This document shows, one piece after another, positions 35,701-44,736 of a DNA stretch of 64,000 nucleotides. Position 1 is the stretch's first letter. Each line of letters begins with the position of its first letter. The stretch is from Flavobacteriaceae bacterium CRH (GTDB lineage: Bacteria; Bacteroidota; Bacteroidia; Flavobacteriales; Flavobacteriaceae). Where the stretch lies: positions 62,001 to 126,000 of the forward strand of contig LMAJ01000006.1 in the NCBI GenBank assembly GCA_001507425.1. Reading direction: 5' to 3'. Position numbers and translations under genes: made by a program. Under the pieces are notes generated by a model. It did no database searches and was not told the DNA's origin. It saw only the letters and a program-made list of their open reading frames with translations.

Positions 35701-35957
35701 ATGCAGAAAAAGCAGATTTCCTGAGACTTCAACAATTAGCGGTAGGTTTTTCATTTCCAAAAGATATTCTGTCGAAAGTTCAGTTGGCGTCGTTAAGAAT
35801 TTATGCTCAGGCAACGAATCTTTTCCTGATTACATCTTACAGCGGATCAGATCCTGAAACATCTTCAAACGGAGCTTCGACAACTTCTATGGGAATCGAG
35901 AAAAACTCAGTAGGACAAGGAAGAACGATCTCGTTTGGCGTGAATGTCGGCTTTTAA
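32790..35957 (+). CDS. SusC/RagA-family TonB-dependent transporter
   Basis: The 1055-residue outer membrane protein has a signal peptide (about 1-21). A carboxypeptidase-regulatory-like domain follows (about 24-100, [17 protein letters not shown] to SYIGYETL). The SusC signature [22 protein letters not shown] and plug domain ([53 protein letters not shown]) come next, then a beta barrel ending in ISFGVNVGF. It pairs with the SusD lipoprotein to import a large nutrient. Because it is under SAM control and is followed by peptidases, the cargo is probably peptide-like and sulfur-containing. Confidence 0.96.
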   Translation: [1055 protein letters not shown]

Positions 35958-35976
35958 TAACTAACAAAAAATCAAG

Positions 35977-37434
35977 ATGAAAACATATTTCAAATCACAA
36001 ATAAAACCAACTATTGCAGTATTACTTTTGTCTGCTTTAACATTAGGTTCTTGCGAAAATAATGAAGACCTGAATCTTACTTCTGAAACAACAGTTTCTG
36101 ATAAAGATATTTTTAAAACGCCTGCAAGAATAGAAGGCCTTGTAAATGGTATTTATAAAGCACTAAAAGGCGCCAGTTTATACGGAGGACGTTTCCTATT
36201 ATATCATGACGTGCGTGGAGAAGATTTCATCAACGTTACCGCCAATACCTATACTGGTTATGAGAGTTGGAATAACTCATACAGCTCAGGATCAAACGAT
36301 ATTAATAATTTATGGTCGCAAGCGTACACAACCATCAATAATGCCAATATCCTTATTGAAGGGCTTGCCACAAATACTGGTGTAATTACAGATCAAAAAG
36401 CAGCTGAATATATTGGTGAAGCCAAATTTTTAAGGGCTGTAGCCTATTATAGTTTGATTATTAGTTACGGACAACCTTATAATAAAGATGCCGGTGCCTC
36501 TAAAGGAGTTCCGCTTCGTTTAAAAGCAGAAACCGGAACAGCAAATAATGATCTAGCCAGAAGTAGTGTTGCAGAAATCTACACTCAAATCCTGAAAGAT
36601 TTAGATGATGCAGAAGCGGCACTTCCTCAAAATTACACAAGTAGCGAACTGAATACTACAAGGGCACATACAAGTAGTGCAATTGCTTTTAAAACAAGAG
36701 TTTACCTTTCGATGAACAATTGGGCGAAAGTAATCGAAGAAGCAGCAAAACTTGCCCCGCAAACACAAGCGCCTTTTTCTACAACAGCAACTGCCGTAAA
36801 ACACGCACTTCAACCCGATATTACCGTATTATTTGCTTCAAATTATACAACGGTAGAATCTATTTTTAGTATTCCGATGAGCTCTTTAGATTCTTATACA
36901 GGACAATCTTCAATCGCTTATATCTACAATACAAACTTAGAATATTACCTAAATCCGACAGGAATTTTGGGAGATGCACAATGGGCAACAGCAGATGCAA
37001 GAAGAGCGTTGACGAGAACTGTTTCTGGAAAACAGTACTTTAAAAAATATGCAAAACCATCTCCGTTCCTGGATTATATTCCCGTATTACGATATTCAGA
37101 AGTATTGTTGAATTATGCAGAAGCAGCAGCAAAAACAGGAAATCTTACACTTGCAACAAACCTTTTAAAAGCCGTACACGCACGTTCTGATGCAGCTTAT
37201 GTATTTTCTTCAACAACTACATCAGATCAGACTTTGCTAATTGAGGCAATTTGGAAAGAACGCAGAATTGAATTATTAGGAGAAGGTTTTCGCGGACCGG
37301 ATTTGTTGAGAAATTTACAAGCATTGCCTGCTAAAGGAGATAGTAATCTGCAAGCTCCGGAAGTTACATCAGCAGCAGTTAATTATATATTTCCCGCGGC
37401 TAATACAGAATTGGCAACCAATAAATTATACTAA
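35977..37434 (+). CDS. SusD/RagB-family outer-membrane lipoprotein
   Basis: The 485-residue partner of SusC. A lipoprotein signal ends at Cys26 (LGSCENNED), and the acidic ENNED fits export to the cell surface. TPR-like helices carry the usual SusD words: IEGLVNGIYKALKGA, NDINNLWSQAYTTINNANILIEG, EAKFLRAVAYYSLIISYGQ, PVLRYSEVLLNYAEAAA, and IWKERRIELLGEGFRGPDLLR. It acts as the lid that captures the nutrient for the transporter. The gene starts 19 bases after susC stops. Confidence 0.95.
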   Translation: MKTYFKSQIKPTIAVLLLSALTLGSCENNEDLNLTSETTVSDKDIFKTPARIEGLVNGIYKALKGASLYGGRFLLYHDVRGEDFINVTANTYTGYESWNNSYSSGSNDINNLWSQAYTTINNANILIEGLATNTGVITDQKAAEYIGEAKFLRAVAYYSLIISYGQPYNKDAGASKGVPLRLKAETGTANNDLARSSVAEIYTQILKDLDDAEAALPQNYTSSELNTTRAHTSSAIAFKTRVYLSMNNWAKVIEEAAKLAPQTQAPFSTTATAVKHALQPDITVLFASNYTTVESIFSIPMSSLDSYTGQSSIAYIYNTNLEYYLNPTGILGDAQWATADARRALTRTVSGKQYFKKYAKPSPFLDYIPVLRYSEVLLNYAEAAAKTGNLTLATNLLKAVHARSDAAYVFSSTTTSDQTLLIEAIWKERRIELLGEGFRGPDLLRNLQALPAKGDSNLQAPEVTSAAVNYIFPAANTELATNKLY

Positions 37435-37452
37435 TCATTAAAATCAAATAAA

Positions 37453-38439
37453 ATGAAAAAAATAGCATTAATTCTTGCTTTATGTTTAGGCATAACCGGA
37501 GCTCAGGCACAAGATACACCTGTGCAGCTAAAAGGAACAGTTGTAGATACAGTAGCAAAATTTGTCTACTTGCAAAAATTTCACAACAAAATGTTTACAA
37601 CTATAGACTCGGTTAAAGTTGTAAACGGAAACTTTAGTTTTAAAACAAAAGTTAAGCTTCCTGAACTTTATGGTTTAAGCGTAAATACAGCGAATAATCC
37701 GTTGTATATTTTCCTTGAAAAAGGACCAATTACCGTAAAATTAAGCCCTGCTAAGTATTATAACAACTCAGTTGTGGAAGGTTCTAAATCTCAGGATTTA
37801 TTCAATGAATATAAGAAAATACAGAATGTTGATATAAGTAAATTTATAACAGAGCATCCTGGTTCTCTTGTTTCTGCATATGTATTATACAGAAACTGGT
37901 CGTACAGATTAACTCCGGAGCAAATTACTCAGAATATTGCATTATTAGATAAAAGCCTTGAAACGACAACTTACGTTAAAGAATTAAAAGAACTTGTAAC
38001 GGTTTTAAACGGATTAGCAGTTGGGAAAAAAGCACCTGATTTTGTATCTACAGATCAAAATGGAAAACAAGTTCGCTTTTCTGAAAACCTTAAAGGGCAA
38101 TATACACTTGTTGATTTTTGGGCTTCATGGTGCGCACCTTGCCGAAAAGAAAATCCGAATATCGTTAATGCTTACAAACAATATCATGAAAAAGGGTTTA
38201 ACATTATCGGAATTTCTTTAGATAAAAAGAAAGAAAACTGGATTAAGGGAATCAATGACGATCACTTAGACTGGTTACAAGTTTCGGAACTTATTTACTG
38301 GAACAGCGAAATTGCCAAATTATATGGCGTAAGAGCAATTCCTGCTAATTATCTTGTTGATTCAAAAGGTATTATTGTAGCCAGAAATCTTCGTGGAGAA
38401 GAACTTCAAACTACGTTAAAAACACTTTTAGATAAATAA
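37453..38439 (+). CDS. Secreted TlpA/AhpC-TSA thioredoxin-like protein with DUF4369
   Basis: The 328-residue protein has a signal peptide (about 1-19, AQAQ). Residues about 20-125 are a DUF4369-type beta domain (LKGTVVDTVAKFVYLQKFHNK). The second half is a TlpA-like thioredoxin domain with the active-site motif C227-APC230 in VDFWASWCAPCRKENP. Such proteins keep periplasmic thiols reduced and are common beside SusCD genes. In an operon switched by SAM, reducing cystine or mixed disulfides from imported peptides would make sense; this is inference. It begins 18 bases after susD. Confidence 0.93.
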   Translation: MKKIALILALCLGITGAQAQDTPVQLKGTVVDTVAKFVYLQKFHNKMFTTIDSVKVVNGNFSFKTKVKLPELYGLSVNTANNPLYIFLEKGPITVKLSPAKYYNNSVVEGSKSQDLFNEYKKIQNVDISKFITEHPGSLVSAYVLYRNWSYRLTPEQITQNIALLDKSLETTTYVKELKELVTVLNGLAVGKKAPDFVSTDQNGKQVRFSENLKGQYTLVDFWASWCAPCRKENPNIVNAYKQYHEKGFNIIGISLDKKKENWIKGINDDHLDWLQVSELIYWNSEIAKLYGVRAIPANYLVDSKGIIVARNLRGEELQTTLKTLLDK

Positions 38440-38460
38440 ACGAAACGTTGACTATAATTT

Positions 38461-38588
38461 TTAAACACATAAAAACACAGATATAAATTTAAGAAGACTT
38501 TAAAAAACTAGTTTTCACACATAGCTATGTTCGTTTAAACAAATGAAATGCCTTTAAAGACAAAAAAAGCTATGTATCTATGTGTTAA
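38461..38588. repeat. CACATAG-family inverted repeat, copy 1
   Basis: TTAAACACATAAAAACACAG at the left, CACACATAGCTATGTTCG in the centre and CTATGTATCTATGTGTTAA at the right. The ends are inverted copies, and the centre is nearly self-complementary. It lies between the TlpA-like and M14 genes, inside the SAM-controlled operon. Confidence 0.85.
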
Positions 38589-38654
38589 AAAAAATCAGGC
38601 ACAACGAATTTTTCATCGTATTTGTTCCAGAATAAATACAAAATAATAATAAAA

Positions 38655-39896
38655 ATGAAAACGAAATTATTCTTTTCAGCAGCTGCATTATTTGCAATTA
38701 CTGCAAATGCCCAGGTCAAAGGCGGCTTCAAAGGACAAGACCCGATTACAGCAGTTTCGACAGTAACACGCCCCGTTGAAAAACAATGGAAAGGTGTTTT
38801 TGATAAAACAGGAAATGAAGTATCATTTGGTAATAATTTTGTTGGCGCCCGCTTAAATGGAGTTGTTCAAATTAATGATTCGCTGTTTAGTGTTTTAATT
38901 ACTCCCGAAAATACACCTGTAAACGGAAGTCCGTGGTATGCTTTTAAAGTCTGGTCGAAAACCAATAAGAACATTCAAATCAGGTTTGAATATCCGCCAA
39001 AAGTAAAACACAGATATAATGCCAAACTAAGTAACGACGGCAAAAAATGGACAGCAGCAGAACATGGAGAATTTGTAAAAATTGCTGCCGATTCTAATTA
39101 TGTTCTTAAAGTAAAAGTTTCTAAAGATACCACTTGGATTGCCGCTCAGGAACTGGTAACTTCTGTAGATGTAAACAATTGGATTTCAAAATTATCAAAT
39201 AAAAATAATACTGCCGAAGCATCAATAGGATTAACTGCCGAGGGAAGAAAAATTCCTGTTTTTAGTATTGGAAATCCATCTGCTAAAAACAAAATCCTGA
39301 TTTCCGGACGCAACCATCCACCGGAAGTTACCGGACATTATGCGCTTGAAGCTTTTGTTGAAACACTTACTGCAGATACGCCTTTGGCAAAAAAGTTTAG
39401 AAAGAAATTTGAAGTTTACGTAATTCCATTATTAAATCCGGATGGCGTTGATGGCGGATTCTGGAGGCATAATTCCGGAGGAATCGACTTGAACAGAGAT
39501 TATAATGAATTCAATCAGCCGGAAACCCGAGCCGTTCGTGATTTTCTAAAAAAGGAAATTATAGATTCAAATAAATTATTGTTTTCAATAGATTTTCATT
39601 CTACACACGATGATATTTACTATACCGTAGATCCGGAACTTAAAGGAAATATTCCGGGATTTGTGCCCAATTGGTTAAACAAGGTAAAAGACGGAATTCC
39701 AGGTTATACGCCACACGTGAAGCCATTGTATTTTAAACCGCCAACTTTTACCTTATTCAGTTATTTGTTTGAAACTTTTAAAACAGAAGCGTTAGTATTT
39801 GAAATTGGAGATAATACACCAAAAGATTTTATTAAAAAGAAGGGAGAAGTTTCTGGTGAAGAATTTATGAAACTAATATTGGAAAGCACTAAATAA
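38655..39896 (+). CDS. M14-family zinc carboxypeptidase, secreted
   Basis: The 413-residue enzyme has a signal peptide (ending NAQ at about 20) and a beta-rich N-terminal domain. The M14 catalytic domain starts with the zinc ligands in GRNHPPEVTGHYALE (H-x-x-E). It continues with LLNPDGVDGGFWRHNSGGIDLNRDYNE, the third ligand in SIDFHSTHDDIYY, and the catalytic Glu in ALVFEIGDNTP. It should trim residues from the C-terminus of peptides. I chose the ATG at 38655 rather than 38622 because it gives a clean signal peptide. Repeat copies lie on both sides. Confidence 0.92.
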   Translation: MKTKLFFSAAALFAITANAQVKGGFKGQDPITAVSTVTRPVEKQWKGVFDKTGNEVSFGNNFVGARLNGVVQINDSLFSVLITPENTPVNGSPWYAFKVWSKTNKNIQIRFEYPPKVKHRYNAKLSNDGKKWTAAEHGEFVKIAADSNYVLKVKVSKDTTWIAAQELVTSVDVNNWISKLSNKNNTAEASIGLTAEGRKIPVFSIGNPSAKNKILISGRNHPPEVTGHYALEAFVETLTADTPLAKKFRKKFEVYVIPLLNPDGVDGGFWRHNSGGIDLNRDYNEFNQPETRAVRDFLKKEIIDSNKLLFSIDFHSTHDDIYYTVDPELKGNIPGFVPNWLNKVKDGIPGYTPHVKPLYFKPPTFTLFSYLFETFKTEALVFEIGDNTPKDFIKKKGEVSGEEFMKLILESTK

Positions 39897-39912
39897 TATT
39901 GGTTTGGTGTAT

Positions 39913-40051
39913 TTAACACATAGAAACATAGCTTTTGAAAGTCTTAAAAAAGACGTTTCACTTATTTAAAATACACATAGCTATGTGTAAATGATGTATC
40001 ATTTATTTTAATCTTCTTCAAAAGAGAAAAATTCCATGTTTCTATGTGTTA
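39913..40051. repeat. CACATAG-family inverted repeat, copy 2
   Basis: TTAACACATAGAAACATAG on the left, the centre ACACATAGCTATGTGT (a perfect 16-base palindrome), and CATGTTTCTATGTGTTA on the right. It lies between the M14 and S9 peptidase genes. Confidence 0.88.
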
Positions 40052-40108
40052 GTAAAATTTTCACGAATTGTATCCAACGAATTAAATAAAAGATAATTGC
40101 AGATTGAG

Positions 40109-42277
40109 ATGAAAAAAATAAAAAATAAAGTGTTGATTATGTTACTGTTGTCTGCAACAGTAATAGGTCACAGTCAGGAGAAAAAAGAACCCATAAAAGT
40201 TACAGATATCCTGAAAATAAAAACAGTTGGAGATGTAGAATTGACTAAAGATGGTAAAATTGCCGTTTTTACAGTAAAAAGTATCATCAAAAATGCCGAA
40301 AACCCATTAGATTTTGATTACGATACACAACTTTGGTTAGCCAAAACTGCAGAGAATACGGCGCCAAGACAATTAACTTTTGGTAAAGAAGGATCAAGTT
40401 CGCCTGTTTTTAGTCCCGATGGAAAACAAATTGCTTTTACGAGAAGTGTAAAAGGCAAATCGCAATTGTTCCTTTTACAAGTTGATGAAGGCGGAGAACC
40501 CGTTCAGCTTACTGAAAACAAATACGGCGCAGCTAATCCTAAATGGAGCCCGGACGGAAAACAATTATTATTTACGGCCGGACTTCTAATAAATGAAATC
40601 GTAAAAGATTCAGTTATAAATCCGGGAAAAAAATTACCGGTTTGGAATTTCGAAAAACCAGGTTTTGCGGATAATCAAAATCTTAAAATCAATAAAACCA
40701 AAGCAGATCCTGACGGAAATCTTGAAGCAATAAGAGCTTATCTTGAAAATAATGAAAAAGATAAAAAAGCGAAAGTAATTGATAAATTGCAGTTTCAGAC
40801 AGAAACAACCTTAAGCAGCGAACTACGTTTTACCCATATTTATACCATTGATGCAAAACCGGGTTCAAAAGAAAATGCGATCACAAAAGGTTTTTATTCT
40901 TATACAAATCCTTACTTTATAAGTAACACAAAAATTGCTTTTAATGGAAATATAAATGAACAAAGACATCCGGACCGTGTTCTCGAAAGTAGAATTTACA
41001 CTATCAATACCGACGGAACAAATGTAACAGAATTGCTTGGCGCAGAAAATATTGTATTTCAGCTTTTGGCCGTTTCTCCGTCAGGAAAACAATTGGCTTA
41101 TCAGGAAAGTATCATCAATAATTTATCGGTTCCGGTTTTAAAAATATTCAATCTCGATCGTCCTTTAGAAAAAAGCAAAGTAATTGATTATGATCGAAAT
41201 AACAATAATGTCAGATTTTCTAAAGATGAAAAACAACTTTATTTTACATCATCAAGCAATGGAGGATATGTTCTTGTTAGTGCTTCTTTAAATACGCTTA
41301 AAGTAGAAACACTAACTTCTGTAGATCAGGGAATAACAGATTATGATATTAATAACGGCATTGTAGCTTTTGCTAAAACCGATGTGAAAAACCCATCAGA
41401 ATTATATGTTTCAGATCTTAAATTAAAAAATCCAAAATTAATTTCTGATTTCAATGCAAACTGGTTAAAAAATAAAGAAATCAGTTTTCCCGAAAAAGGA
41501 ACTTTTACCAATGAAAAAGGCCTTGAAGTGGAGTATTGGATTGTGAAACCAATTCATTTTGAACAAGGAAAAAAGTATCCGTTATTGACAGAAATTCACG
41601 GCGGACCGGCATCAATGTTTGGGCCAGGCGATGTAAGTATGTGGCTGGAATATCAGTTTTTTGCAGCTCAGGGATATGGAATCGTTTACAGCAATCCGAG
41701 AGGATCTTCCGGTTACGGCGAAAAATTCTTAAGATCAAATATTAACGATTGGGGAACCGGGCCGGCAAGCGATGTAATAACAGCATTAGATAAAACCATA
41801 GCGCAAGGCTGGGCAGATACCGGCCGATTGTTTATTACCGGAGGATCTTACGCAGGATATTTAACCACGTGGATTATCAGTCACGATCAACGCTTTAAGG
41901 CGGCATCAAGCCAAAGAGGCGTTTATGATTTTAGTACCTTTTTTGGAGAAGCAAATGTGTGGAGAATGATTCCGAGATATTTTGGAGGTTATCCTTGGGA
42001 AGAACAAACGAGAGCAATTTTAGAGCGTGAATCACCAATAAATTATGTTCAAAACATTAATATCCCGTTTCTTATTATTCATGGCGATAACGATCACAGA
42101 ACCGGAGTCACTCAAGGCGAGATGCTTTACAAAAGCCTGAAAGTATTAGGAAAACCTGTTGAATATGTAAGACAGCCCGGCGCAAGCCACGAAATTACCA
42201 GAAGCGGCGATAACAGACAAAGAATAGACCAGTTGCTTCGAACTTTTGAATTTTTTGAAAGGTTCAATCAAAAATAA
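40109..42277 (+). CDS. S9-family (prolyl oligopeptidase type) serine peptidase
   Basis: The 722-residue enzyme has a signal peptide, a beta-propeller region of WD-like repeats (SSPVFSPDGKQIAFTRS, ANPKWSPDGKQLLFT, FQLLAVSPSGKQLAY) and a C-terminal alpha/beta-hydrolase domain. The catalytic triad is Ser in GGSYAGYLT, Asp in HGDNDHRTG and His in GASHEI. It belongs to the dipeptidyl-peptidase/acylaminoacyl-peptidase group and would cut short peptides in the periplasm. I chose the ATG at 40109 (MKKIKNKVL) over 40097 because of the signal-peptide charge pattern. The PLP enzyme gene follows after 21 bases. Confidence 0.93.
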   Translation: MKKIKNKVLIMLLLSATVIGHSQEKKEPIKVTDILKIKTVGDVELTKDGKIAVFTVKSIIKNAENPLDFDYDTQLWLAKTAENTAPRQLTFGKEGSSSPVFSPDGKQIAFTRSVKGKSQLFLLQVDEGGEPVQLTENKYGAANPKWSPDGKQLLFTAGLLINEIVKDSVINPGKKLPVWNFEKPGFADNQNLKINKTKADPDGNLEAIRAYLENNEKDKKAKVIDKLQFQTETTLSSELRFTHIYTIDAKPGSKENAITKGFYSYTNPYFISNTKIAFNGNINEQRHPDRVLESRIYTINTDGTNVTELLGAENIVFQLLAVSPSGKQLAYQESIINNLSVPVLKIFNLDRPLEKSKVIDYDRNNNNVRFSKDEKQLYFTSSSNGGYVLVSASLNTLKVETLTSVDQGITDYDINNGIVAFAKTDVKNPSELYVSDLKLKNPKLISDFNANWLKNKEISFPEKGTFTNEKGLEVEYWIVKPIHFEQGKKYPLLTEIHGGPASMFGPGDVSMWLEYQFFAAQGYGIVYSNPRGSSGYGEKFLRSNINDWGTGPASDVITALDKTIAQGWADTGRLFITGGSYAGYLTTWIISHDQRFKAASSQRGVYDFSTFFGEANVWRMIPRYFGGYPWEEQTRAILERESPINYVQNINIPFLIIHGDNDHRTGVTQGEMLYKSLKVLGKPVEYVRQPGASHEITRSGDNRQRIDQLLRTFEFFERFNQK

Positions 42278-42298
42278 AATATGTTAATTTAAAATGAT

Positions 42299-43801
42299 AT
42301 GGAAATGAATGCTATTGAGGAAAAAACAAAACCAAGCCAATTAGAAAAGTATTTTTCTAAGTTTAGAGAAAACACAATTGGTGTAAATCATACTTTTGAA
42401 TCTGCTTACGGAAAACAAAACCTGCTTTACGCTGACTGGGTTGCGAGTGGAAGATTATACATCCCGATTGAGGATATTATGCTCAATAAAATAGGACCAA
42501 TGATTGCCAATACGCATTCATTTTCAAGTCAGACCGGAAAAGTTTCGACTTCCGCTTATTTGCATGCCAGAGATTTAATTAAGAAGCATGTAAACGCCAA
42601 CGAATTTGATGTTTTGGTAACGACAGGAACCGGAATGACGGCAGGTTTATCAAAATTACAACGCTTTTTAGGTTTGCGCAATGGGGATAATAAATCGGCA
42701 ATTCAGCCAGATGCTATCGATAAACCAGTTGTTTTTATCACGCACATGGAACATCATTCGAATCAGGTTCCGTGGTACGAAACCAATGCCGATGTAGTGA
42801 TTTTACCTGCCGATGAAAACAATTTAGTAAACCCGAAAATCCTTGCCGAAACCATAAAAAAATATGCCGACAGAACCTTGAAAATTGGTTCGTTTACCGC
42901 ATGCTCGAATGTTACGGGAATTATTTCGCCTTATCACGAACTCGCTAAAATCATGCATCAAAACGGTGGATTTTGCTTTGTTGATTTTGCTGCTTCTGCG
43001 CCTTACGTTCAAATCGATATGCACCCAGAAGATACTGAACAACAATTAGATGCCATTTTCTTTTCTCCACATAAATTCCTGGGCGGCCCTGGAACCTGCG
43101 GTGTTTTGGTTTTCAATCAAAAATTATACAAAAGCGATATTCCCGACAATCCGGGCGGTGGAAATGTAAAATGGACAAATCCATCCGGAGGATATCAATA
43201 CAGCGATGTTATAGAAGTAAAAGAAGATGGCGGAACTCCGGGTTTTTTGCAGGTTATGAGAACAGCTTTATCCATTCAGTTGAAAGAACAAATGGGAATT
43301 GAAAATGTCAAAAACCGTGAAAAAGAATTGCTTGAGCGATGTTACAGCGAGCTTCAAAAAATACAGGGCTTAACCATTTTAGGAGATATAAAAAGTGACC
43401 GAATTGGCTGCGTTTCCTTTGTAATCGAAGACATTCATTACAATTTGATTGTGAGGCTTTTAAATGACCGTTTCGGAATTCAGGTTCGCGGTGGCTGGTC
43501 TTGTGCGAGTACGTATGCGCATTATTTATTTGACATTGATGAAGAAAAATCTAAGGAATTTACAGATGAACTTCTTCAAAAAAATCAAACCAACAAACCG
43601 GGCTGGGTTCGTTTATCCTTGCATCCAATCATGACAAATGAAGAGCTTTTATTTATTTGTGATGCCGTAAAAGAGGTCGCTTTACATTATGAAAAATGGC
43701 AAAAAGAGTATCAATACAATCGCGCTTCTAATGAATTCGAGCATCTTAAAAACGATGAATCTATTGAAGAAGAAGTAACAGAATGGTTTAAATTAAAATA
43801 A
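42299..43801 (+). CDS. PLP-dependent class V (cysteine-desulfurase-like) enzyme
   Basis: The 500-residue cytosolic enzyme carries the class V pattern. TTGTGMTAGLSKLQ binds cofactor, THMEHHSNQVPWYE is the His region, and CFVDFAASAPYVQID holds the PLP Asp. The Schiff-base Lys is about 259 in FSPHKFLGGPGTCG. C402 lies in VRGGWSCASTYAH, in the loop where SufS/CsdA enzymes carry their catalytic Cys. It may release sulfur or act as a lyase on an imported sulfur amino acid. The reaction is not certain from sequence. It is the last gene of the SAM-regulated operon, and a terminator follows. Confidence 0.9.
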   Translation: MEMNAIEEKTKPSQLEKYFSKFRENTIGVNHTFESAYGKQNLLYADWVASGRLYIPIEDIMLNKIGPMIANTHSFSSQTGKVSTSAYLHARDLIKKHVNANEFDVLVTTGTGMTAGLSKLQRFLGLRNGDNKSAIQPDAIDKPVVFITHMEHHSNQVPWYETNADVVILPADENNLVNPKILAETIKKYADRTLKIGSFTACSNVTGIISPYHELAKIMHQNGGFCFVDFAASAPYVQIDMHPEDTEQQLDAIFFSPHKFLGGPGTCGVLVFNQKLYKSDIPDNPGGGNVKWTNPSGGYQYSDVIEVKEDGGTPGFLQVMRTALSIQLKEQMGIENVKNREKELLERCYSELQKIQGLTILGDIKSDRIGCVSFVIEDIHYNLIVRLLNDRFGIQVRGGWSCASTYAHYLFDIDEEKSKEFTDELLQKNQTNKPGWVRLSLHPIMTNEELLFICDAVKEVALHYEKWQKEYQYNRASNEFEHLKNDESIEEEVTEWFKLK

Positions 43802-43833
43802 AAGATATATTGAATTGCAGATCAAAAATGCAT

Positions 43834-43870
43834 AAAAAAAGTCCCAATTCGTTAGCATTGGGACTTTTTT
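43834..43870. terminator. Bidirectional terminator after PLP-enzyme gene
   Basis: GTCCCAAT - TCGTTAGC - ATTGGGAC, a perfect 8-bp stem, with seven A before and six T after. It ends the SAM operon and also serves the convergent DUF1348 gene. Confidence 0.93.
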
Positions 43871-43871
43871 A

Positions 43872-44285
43872 TTATTTAAATTTTCTATCGGCTTCAGTAA
43901 TTTCCAGATCATTAATGCTGGCGTAACGTTTTTCCATTAATCCGTTTTCATCAAATTCCCAGTTTTCATTTCCATAGGCTCTAAACCATTTTCCTTCAGG
44001 GTTTTGATACTCATATTCAAAACGAACCGCAATTCTGTTGTCAGTATGGGCCCAATATTCTTTCTTTAATTTGTAATTTTTTTCATTTTGCCATTTTTTA
44101 GTCAAAAAAGCGACAATTTCTGCTCTTCCGTTTACAAATTCAGATCTGTTTCTCCATTCGCTGTCGGGCGTGTAAGCAAGCGATACACGTTCCGGATCCT
44201 GACTGTTCCAGCCATCTTCTGCCAGTTGTATTTTTTGTTTTGCCGTTTCTAAAGTATAAGGAGGTAAGGGATGTCTTTGTTCCAT
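43872..44285 (-). CDS. DUF1348 / NTF2-like protein
   Basis: The 137-residue protein has the NTF2-like (SnoaL) fold pattern of DUF1348: [54 protein letters not shown], then the [32 protein letters not shown] strand pair. Members are small cytosolic proteins of unknown enzymatic role. It follows the HxlR regulator on the same strand by 42 bases and may be cotranscribed with it. Confidence 0.9.
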   Translation of the reverse strand: MEQRHPLPPYTLETAKQKIQLAEDGWNSQDPERVSLAYTPDSEWRNRSEFVNGRAEIVAFLTKKWQNEKNYKLKKEYWAHTDNRIAVRFEYEYQNPEGKWFRAYGNENWEFDENGLMEKRYASINDLEITEADRKFK

Positions 44286-44327
44286 ATTTTTTAATTTTAG
44301 ATTGTTGGATTTTAGATTTTTTGATGC

Positions 44328-44708
44328 TTATTTATTGATCGAATCAATTATTTTTTCGCGATGTGTTAGTCCCCAATTTACAAGTGTTTCGGTTACAGGA
44401 AGAACCGATTTTCCGTATTCAGTAATGGCATAAACAACCGTAACAGGTTTTGTTTCCTGAGTGTTTCTGCTGACTAGCAAATTAGTTTCTAATTCTTTCA
44501 GTTCTTTGCTTAGCATTTTGGCCGAAATACCGTCGATTTCGCGCTGCATTTTCTTAAAATGAATTACCTGATGCGTTCTATTGGTCAGGAAACGTAAAAT
44601 CATTAATTTCCATTTTCCTCCCAAAACATCAAGACTATCCCGCATTGCCATAAGTTCTTCAGAACAATTGGCTTCACGAAGAACTCCGTTATCATTAATT
44701 TTTGCCAT
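44328..44708 (-). CDS. HxlR-family transcriptional regulator
   Basis: The 126-residue winged-helix protein shows the HxlR pattern: CSEELMAMRDSLDVLGGKWKLMILRFLTNRTHQVIHFKKMQREIDGISAKMLSKELKELETNLLVSR, then VVYAITEYGKSVLPV. HxlR members answer to oxidants or quinones, often through a Cys; C18 is the candidate here. It is divergent from an alcohol dehydrogenase/quinone-oxidoreductase-type gene, a common pairing. A perfect 14-bp palindrome lies 15 bases upstream of its start and probably serves both. Confidence 0.93.
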   Translation of the reverse strand: MAKINDNGVLREANCSEELMAMRDSLDVLGGKWKLMILRFLTNRTHQVIHFKKMQREIDGISAKMLSKELKELETNLLVSRNTQETKPVTVVYAITEYGKSVLPVTETLVNWGLTHREKIIDSINK

Positions 44709-44722
44709 ACTAGTTTCTCTTT

Positions 44723-44736
44723 GGTAACCGGTTACC
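44723..44736. promoter_or_regulatory. Perfect palindrome GGTAACCGGTTACC, candidate HxlR operator
   Basis: A 14-bp perfect palindrome in the 92-bp gap between hxlR and the dehydrogenase gene, with a further half-site GTTAACC at 44741-44747. It lies about 40 bases upstream of the dehydrogenase -7 element. Confidence 0.7.
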
